A DNA stretch of 51,101 nucleotides from Welwitschia mirabilis (taxonomy: Eukaryota; Gnetophyta; Gnetopsida; Welwitschiales), in the NCBI GenBank assembly GCA_051453625.1, contig JBOZIK010000001.1, forward strand, positions 39,856,760 to 39,907,860, read 5' to 3'. Every line of letters begins with the position of its first letter. Position 1 is the stretch's first letter. This document shows positions 45,240-51,101 of this stretch, one piece after another. Made by a program: the position numbers and the translations under genes. The notes under the pieces are model-generated. The model made no database searches and was not told where the DNA came from. It saw nothing but the letters and a program-made list of their open reading frames with translations.

Positions 45240-45892
45240 AAAAATTTGTTTCTTCTATGAGAATGTCTAGTCTTTGATGTTGACCCTACAAGATTCTCAC
45301 CTGAGGGAAATAGATGCATCTCATTTAGAGATTCATTCATCATATTCATTTTCTCTAGGTGTGTAAAAAAAAAATTTTAGTAAGATTTAGCATCCCACAT
45401 TATCCTCTTTATATTTTTATTATCAAAACTTAGTGTAGTAAGGCTCATGATAGGGTTGATGCCCTGAAGTTGATTGACTTTCTTCTCTAGCACCTGCATT
45501 TGCCTAACTAGCTGATCCAAAGAAATGTTGTAAGTTGATTTTCCATAATTGAGCTACCAACATAATTCTCTAGTCTTAATCTTAGATACTTAATTACTAA
45601 ATGATGAATTAAAGGACCAAAGCTTGAAGGAATGAAACTACTTTCAACATAGTCTTTACTAGCTATCACTTGATGAAGGAATCCAAGGCATCTAAAACCT
45701 TAGTAGTTGAATTATAATCATAGTATGGGAATTGTTGTACTATGTTTCCAGACCAAATAGAGATTGAAATGATTGGGGGTGTACAGTGCTAATGCATATG
45801 TCTACTTGTGTAGAACCCAAGGTGAATAAATAATGCTTCACCTTCTTGATTGCAGAGGTAGTAATAGGAGAAGAAGGAAGAGTGTAAGCCAT
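45240..45892 (-). pseudogene. Antisense ORF remnant in gypsy 3' region (unidentified)
   Basis: On the minus strand, from an ATG at 45892, the reading MAYTLPSSPITTSAIKKVKH runs to a stop near 45740 (an upstream in-frame ATG lies at 46006). Further along, after stops and shifts, the same strand reads DQLVRQMQVLEKKVNQLQGI at about 45518-45459, with leucines and valines in heptad spacing like a short coiled coil, and then an open stretch to about 45421. The + strand shows no comparable reading. Some Tat-lineage elements are known to carry an extra, sometimes antisense, ORF between pol and the 3' LTR; whether this is the same gene cannot be said from here. Confidence 0.38.
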
Positions 45893-46494
45893 AGAGATTA
45901 ACAAAGAAAAGAAAACAAAAAGTGGAAGATGACTAAGTAAAGAAATTATTAAGATTAGATAAGAGTGATGATGATCGGAATAAAATAAATACAATTTATA
46001 GCACAAATATCACCTTTCTATTTGATAAGTGTAGTTCAATTAAGTTATCCAGTGCACATGTGTTTAATTTTAAAGTGAAAATTTAAATAAAAGTGATATA
46101 CCTATTTTTCCAAATAGCTAGAGTATGCTAAGTATTAGCATAAATCTTTAAGCAGGTCTAGAATCAAAAGATCCAAAACTAATCAAGATTCAACTTATGG
46201 GTAAAACTTCAAATTCATTTATGATCAGTTTAAATTTTCCAAGATATATGCCACTACAGGGATCCACTGAATCTTACTATTATAAACCGCATTATCAAAT
46301 AATTACCCAAACCCTATAGATGCCTTTTCATCAAAAGAAAATTTTTATACCATATCTAGTAACATAAAAAAGATTTTATTTTATTTTACTTTAAGGAAGG
46401 ATAAGAAAGAGAAGTTATTAGTGTTTTTCTCCTATAGAAATTTCATCATAAATTAAACCTTAAGATCAACATAAGAAGAAATATCACTTGGCTG

Positions 46495-46880
46495 ATTGAC
46501 ACCAACCCAAAGCCAAAACTATGTTAGATTTTAAATGGATCATTCAAAACTTAAATAATTAGTTAACATTAATGTAAAGTCGAAACTTTGAGTTGAATTT
46601 CATGTCAAATTATTCATCTTCTTTGATCCAAAAACCTACATTCAAATAAATATCACATAATTAACTAATACAAACTTGAATTTAAAACTTTGAATTGGAT
46701 TTTGAGCCAATCTAAGTATGTTTCATCTTGCGATTAAAAGAAAAAAAATAATTTATTGATTGATACCAACCCAAAGTCAAAAATTTGTATGGGATTTCAA
46801 TCCTAATCCTTAGCACACAAGTTCTAGGGATTAATTGACATTAGTCCACAGTGAATCTTCAAACTAGATTTTAAGCCAAC
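46495..46880 (+). repeat. Subrepeat block, ~5 degenerate copies of 67-99 bp
   Basis: The core attgacaccaacccaaagtc (variants), followed by an aaactttgaattggatttt-like phrase and (g)agccaa, starts at about 46495, 46562, 46661, 46758 and 46831. Tandem subrepeats in the 3' region are known for Tat/Ogre-type gypsy elements. Confidence 0.6.
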
Positions 46881-48782
46881 TTTAATCCTTTAAACTTTCT
46901 TTTAGAAGAGGAAGGTCTAATTCTTGATGATTCTCCTTAACTTCTTTCTATAACTATAACACAAGACTCTACTTTTTTATTTACACTTACCTTCATAATG
47001 ATGATAGTAAGAATTTAAAGAATCATAAGCTCTTAATGATCACCATTGAGCTCTTTTGATTACCTCCACAATGGACTCGATGGTCCCTATTAAGAAGTTG
47101 AGTCCTTGATGACCCTCATCGAATTTGGTGCTACAGAGAGTGACCATCACTTAAATATGTCTTCTAATTACCTTATCATTCCACTTAAAGTTATTCTTGA
47201 TAATTCTTCTCCATTATCAACAACCCCCATTACAATGTTAACTTCATGTCATGTCAACCATGTTAGCACCCATGATGTTAATTTCAAATCAGTGAAATTT
47301 TCAAATTTTTATCTTACCAGATCTGCATTTAAATTTTTCCCATATCAACAAAGAATGAAAAAGCTTCAGTATAATCTATTTCAAATTTGATTCACATTGT
47401 GATTACTCTTTGATCATGTGAAATTAATATAATGCAAGTATAATTTTTTGTCTATATTGAGTAGGATTAGGCCTGCAACTTTTGCATTTCTCATTCTTTT
47501 GTGTTTTTTATGCTTTATCATGTTTTCTTTTACTTTTAAATTCATGAGAAGATAAGTTCACATAAAAATTTTGAGACAAACCCCAGCTTATGATATTAGA
47601 GCTTCTAAAAAAAGGCAAGGATAGCTTCAATAAGGAGATTAAAGAGAGCCTTTAGTAGGAAGGTCAGTCATCACATGGGATTACATGGCCTTTGTCAAAA
47701 TTCTCAGTTACCCTCATTGAATCCTCTTCATGAGGAAAGTGATTATCCTTATTATAGACTCTAAAAATTTTATAAGAAATATGTTCTATACTAAGTTTTA
47801 AGGAAAAGGATTTTATAGAAAAAATGAGTAGAATATCAGGGGAAATGGGTGTTTGCTTTAGACAAGTGCAAATGATACTTATTGGGGAGAAAATTAATAA
47901 AAAGTTGGATAGAATGAATGTTAAGAGGACAAATATTTCTGGAAAGAGAAAATATTTCAAGAGATAAGAAGATAAAAGCAACCAAAGTAAGTGAGTTAGA
48001 TTTTTAAAAGTACTTTGTTCAATGAAGAATTCTTCTATAGAACATCATGAGTTTTGTTTAAGAAACTCATGGTCAATAGAATATCAAGTAAATAATATAA
48101 GCCAAAAAACCATGATCACATTTATGCAACTATTAGGATTAAAAGTTATTATTTTGAGTATGAAAGTAGATAATAGTTATGAAGCACTAAAATTGGAGCA
48201 CAAGAATCTATAGCTCCTATTTTCTAAGCTTTTTATAATGTGAACATGCCATGGATAACCTATCATTCTAGGGAATATCTTAAACATTCCCAACCTAACT
48301 CCATTTCTCTCTCTTATAAATACTTTATTTATTAAAAAGTTAACAAAAATTTAAGCTTAGGAAAACTGATGAGGATGAATTTTATGTAAATTTTACTTAT
48401 TAATGAAGTGTTTTTCATTATATCAATTATGTATTTTATCAATAACTAAATGTTTTTTATATATCTTTATGCTTACTAATCAATAGGTTGGTTAGTTAGT
48501 GTGTTAGTAGGTTAGTATGCATATATTTCATTATTGCATTTTAGGTACAGAATGCCAAGTGATATGAAGACAAGAGATAAGGTTGAGGTAGTAAATCAGT
48601 ATAACAACCGCAACCATATACCTTACTCAGAAGCAAAAAATGAAAACAAAAAAACTAATAAGAGAATAAGAATGTGATTACTACCAGATGTGAGGATATT
48701 TTTGGCAAAAAGGTTCTAAGAATAGACAAGGCAAGAAGGTCAAGTTAGAGAACTCCAACTAACCTACAAAAGATAATACAAT

Positions 48783-49451
48783 TGTTAGCTCATATTTATG
48801 TGAAAATTGGTATTTCATTACAAAGCTGAAAATCATTTAAGTATCATTGTGTGCATACTTTATTACTTAAAAAAGTAATATTACTTATATATTACTCCTG
48901 TTTATGTAGCTGAACATAAACTAGGATAATTCTAGTAGTTAGAAATAGGTATCGCTTAGTAGTCTATTTAACTTTTTTCATGTTTTATTTCTTTCATTAA
49001 TTCCCCTTGATGTAATATATGTACATAGTAATTAAGTTTAAATAAATAACCTAAATAGTTTAAGTAACTTTATCACAAGACTATTGTAATTATAAATTTT
49101 GAACTAAATGGTTAAGTCTCAACTAGTTCTTTAGTAAGCCTTTGATGTATTTTTATTTAATGATGTGTNNNNNNNNNNNNNNNNNNNNNNNNNNNNNNNN
49201 NNNNNNNNNNNNNNNNNNNNNNNNNNNNNNNNNNNNNNNNNNNNNNNNNNNNNNNNNNNNNNNNNNNNGAACTAAATGGTTAAGTCTCAACTAGTTCTTT
49301 AGTAAGCCTTTGATGTATTTTTATTTAATGATGTGTGCTTATTTCAGATTAACAATAGCATAGTTTCTACATTTTTCTAGCATTATTTTACAGTTTCTGA
49401 TATTATTTTATGTTACTTCTACATTTATTTTATCATATAATCCACCCATCA
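48783..49451 (+). repeat. 3' LTR of gypsy element, split by a spurious gap
   Basis: TGTTAGCTCATATT ... cacccatca. The raw length is 669; without 100 N and one copy of the duplicated 68 bp it is 501, matching the 502-bp 5' LTR. No clear polypurine tract stands directly in front of it (ctacaaaagataatacaat). Confidence 0.82.
49169..49268. other. 100-N gap between identical 68-bp contig ends
   Basis: 49101-49168 and 49269-49336 are identical. This is a contig overlap that was not merged. Confidence 0.92.
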
Positions 49452-50137
49452 AATATCAACCACAAAAGATAAAATTGAGTAAATTTACTTTTTATAAGAT
49501 GAGATGATTAACTTTTCAAACTACCTATGGCATTGTAGCATCATTTTCATGAGTAAATTAGCATTATAGCATCATTTGATAGTTTTTCCTACTCAAGCAT
49601 AAATCACATGTGAAAATTCAATGGTTTTATCAACTCCTTGGCTTAAAACCGACTTAAGTGCACCTATAAATATCCCCCTTAATGTCCCAACTCATATCAT
49701 AATATTATTATACCTAGTTTAAGCTATTTTGATGTGACTAAAGTAATTCTCAAGAATTGGAAGTAGATTTTCTACTTTACTTCTCTTATCTTTCAAGTTG
49801 ATTTTATCTCTATATTAGCTTTCGAAGCCTTTTATATTCTTCATGAACATCTTTTGCTATTATATAAATCCATTTTCAGCCTTTTACACCCTTTTACATT
49901 CCATTTTCTATTATTGTTTCTCCTATTTTCATCCATCTAGAGGATGTTACAAGGGTTTTGAGGTGTACATAAATGGGTAATGCAAGAGGAGAAGAAGGCA
50001 TTAAATCTTGTAAGTAATTAAAAACTAATGAAAAGGGCTATGATTGCATTTGAAACTAATAAGTGTTATTTTCCTTATGTTTTATGCTTTTTATTATTTT
50101 ATCATGTTTTCTTTTAATTTAGCTAGAGTTCTTATAG
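49452..50137 (+). repeat. Array unit U5, right fragment
   Basis: Matches the other units from aatatcaaccacaaaagat (compare 26809 onward) through ttagctagagttcttatag, including a good TATA-like box at 49665 and the gtaagtaatt phrase near 50010. It stops abruptly at about 50137, where a truncated gypsy LTR begins. Confidence 0.75.
49665..49672 (+). promoter_or_regulatory. TATA-like box, U5
   Basis: gtgcacc-tataaata-tcccc is the best copy together with U3. Confidence 0.45.
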
Positions 50138-50411
50138 ATTTATTATATGTACATAGTAGCTTGGTTTTAATAAACGACCTAATTATTTCAATAACTTTAT
50201 TACAAGACTATTGTCATGATGAATTTTAAACTAATTTGTTAAGATGTAACTAGTTATCTAGTAATCCTTCATGTAATTTTTATTTTAATGATGTGTGCTT
50301 ATTTTAGGTTAATAGTAGCATAATTTCTATACCTTTCCAGCATTGTGTATGGTTTTTAGTAATATTTTTTGATACTTTCTATATTTATTTTATAACCTAA
50401 GTCATCCATCA
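50138..50411 (+). repeat. Partial 5' LTR of second gypsy copy
   Basis: Aligns to about 38847-39122 (tattatatgtacatagtagc against taatatatgtacgtagtaat) and ends ccatca. Confidence 0.82.
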
Positions 50412-50414
50412 TTT

Positions 50415-50430
50415 TGATGCTAAAAGGAGG
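50415..50430 (+). other. Primer binding site of second gypsy copy
   Basis: tgatgctaaaaggagg; it differs from 39126-39141 only in the CpG-containing part (ggcg to gatg), as expected from methylation-driven decay. Confidence 0.65.
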
Positions 50431-51101
50431 GCCTCTATAAATCCAACTAGTGATGATGATGAAAAGTACCATGCAATAAGATAGTCAAAGAAGATGATAA
50501 GATAAAAAAGGCATGTATGTTAGAAACCTGAAAAAAATTTGGTTTAAATGAATAGACTAAAGATGTTATTAAATTGAAAATAGAAGATGAGGATTTTTTG
50601 GAAGACAATGTAACTTTAGAAAGGATGGTAAGATACCAAATCTTTCCTAAATTAATGAGTGAATTTGAGTAATGAATGCACAACATTCTAGCATCACCCA
50701 AATCACCAGGAGAATCTTCTCAAAGACTTCAAGTCAAAAAGCCTTAAAAGCAAGTAATAACACAGTGTTATTAGGAGGATGATGGAGATTCAAGACCTTT
50801 GAATCATGATACCCACTAGGTAAATGATTTGAGTCCTGTCAACCCTATAACCATATAGCAACTAGACAAAATAAGAAATATAAATACTACCATGATATCT
50901 ACTTTTGAAAGAAAGAAGTCAGAAGAATATCTATTACACCTGAGCTTATTTGATACTTTTTGCAAAGCTAATTATCTTGATATAAAATCTAACTACCTCA
51001 AATATTTTCCTTTTCTTTAAAAGGGGATGCTTAATTATGGTATCATAGGAATCCTAACTATGCTTTTAGTTCATGGGGAATCCTTAAAAGTGCTTTCCTA
51101 G
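50431..51101 (+). pseudogene. Gypsy leader and gag start, second copy
   Basis: Parallels 39142-39800. The capsid part reads STFERKKSEEYLLHLSLFDT (about 50900) with stops before and after, and it runs off the window end. The minus-strand frame at 50447-50701 is a shadow. Confidence 0.7.

Larger units (their letters stand above)
44636..48782 (+). other. Long 3' stretch between integrase and 3' LTR
   Basis: About 4.1 kb without gag-pol domains. It holds an antisense coding-like remnant (45240-45892), a subrepeat block (46495-46880) and otherwise AT-rich DNA. Unrecognised frames such as 47106-47390 (+), 47664-47981 (-) and 48022-48213 (+) match no family I know. Non-chromovirus gypsy elements often carry such long 3' stretches. 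Alternatively it includes the first part of a much longer LTR. Confidence 0.5.
38621..49451 (+). mobile_element. Ty3/gypsy element (non-chromovirus, Athila/Tat-type), decayed
   Basis: 5' LTR 38621-39122, primer site at 39126, gag, aspartic protease, reverse transcriptase, RNase H, integrase (the gypsy order), a 4.1-4.4 kb non-gag-pol 3' stretch, 3' LTR 48783-49451. No chromodomain is visible after integrase; the integrase tail ends with a VNGQR-type motif, which with the RT pattern points to the non-chromovirus branch. Every domain carries stops. The right flank is array unit U5, but the left flank is not, and no target duplication is seen (ttaga against aatat). Confidence 0.85.
14041..50137 (+). 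repeat. Tandem array of ~3.9 kb AT-rich units, interrupted by two retrotransposons
   Basis: The phrase gaactataatac (or a one- or two-base variant) followed by a gaggtat-like word occurs near 14095, 18086, 30286, 34321 and 38169. Sequence on both sides aligns over whole units. Unit lengths are 3997, 4046 and 3847 bp for U1, U3 and U4. U2 is about 3844 bp once the nested Sirevirus, one target duplication and a suspect gap are removed. Units have a fixed order: a short open frame, a weak primer-site-like word, a TATA-like box, a purine-rich stretch ending near (g)taagtaatt, long T-rich DNA, a pyrimidine tract, and a conserved end near gattaatgaataaaag. No transposase, polymerase or other domain is encoded. 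Pairwise divergence is substantial. Nature unknown: a long-period satellite, or LTR-derived tandem units. Confidence 0.8.
50138..51101 (+). mobile_element. Second, 5'-truncated copy of the gypsy family (continues beyond window)
   Basis: The last ~275 bp of the same LTR (50138-50411, ending gtcatccatca) are followed by a primer site, leader and gag start parallel to 39123-39800. The first ~220 bp of the LTR are missing; the array unit abuts the break directly. It is more decayed than, or differently decayed from, the first copy. Confidence 0.83.

Noticed and set aside
1-51101. CRISPR arrays, operons, ribosome binding sites, tRNA and rRNA genes
   Set aside because: Nothing with the required structure was seen; the DNA is eukaryotic repeat sequence. 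The regular spacing in the LTR motif block is too variable and the units too degenerate for a CRISPR.

Overview
This window is plant nuclear DNA: very AT-rich, without any intact host gene I can recognise, and made almost entirely of decayed LTR retrotransposons nested in each other and in a long-period tandem repeat. The domain types (Sirevirus-type Ty1/copia, non-chromovirus Ty3/gypsy), the initiator-Met primer sites and the large non-coding LTRs point to an angiosperm repeat-rich region. The species cannot be told from the sequence. Ten runs of N interrupt the window; sister copies inside the window show that several are mis-sized and that at least two are probably unmerged contig overlaps.

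Layout. 1-2628: 3' half of a Sirevirus-like copia element (gag pseudogene, pol deleted, 3' UTR with repeated polypurine tracts, 3' LTR). It sits inside the 5' LTR of the next element. 2629-11302: a large non-autonomous LTR element (LARD-like), with LTRs of about 2.8 kb, an iMet primer site, about 3.2 kb of internal DNA without gag or pol, and a more GC-rich gene-like patch near 7180-7860. 11303-14040: unassigned DNA with two big gaps. 14041-50137: an array of ~3.85-4.05 kb tandem units (U1-U5), each AT/T-rich with a TATA-like box, a pyrimidine tract and a weak primer-site-like word. A complete but dead Sirevirus copy (18258-25687, 6-bp target duplication acttca) interrupts U2. A Ty3/gypsy element (38621-49451; 502-bp LTRs, gag, protease, reverse transcriptase, RNase H, integrase, antisense-coding remnant, subrepeats) interrupts U5. 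50138-51101: a second, 5'-truncated copy of the same gypsy family running off the window.

All elements lie in the + orientation, and every polyprotein carries stops and frameshifts, so nothing here looks able to move by itself. The point of most interest is the ~3.9 kb array. It is not an ordinary short satellite, it is transcription-unit-like in layout, and it may be an LTR-derived tandem array. Its regular period also lets one diagnose the assembly gaps.
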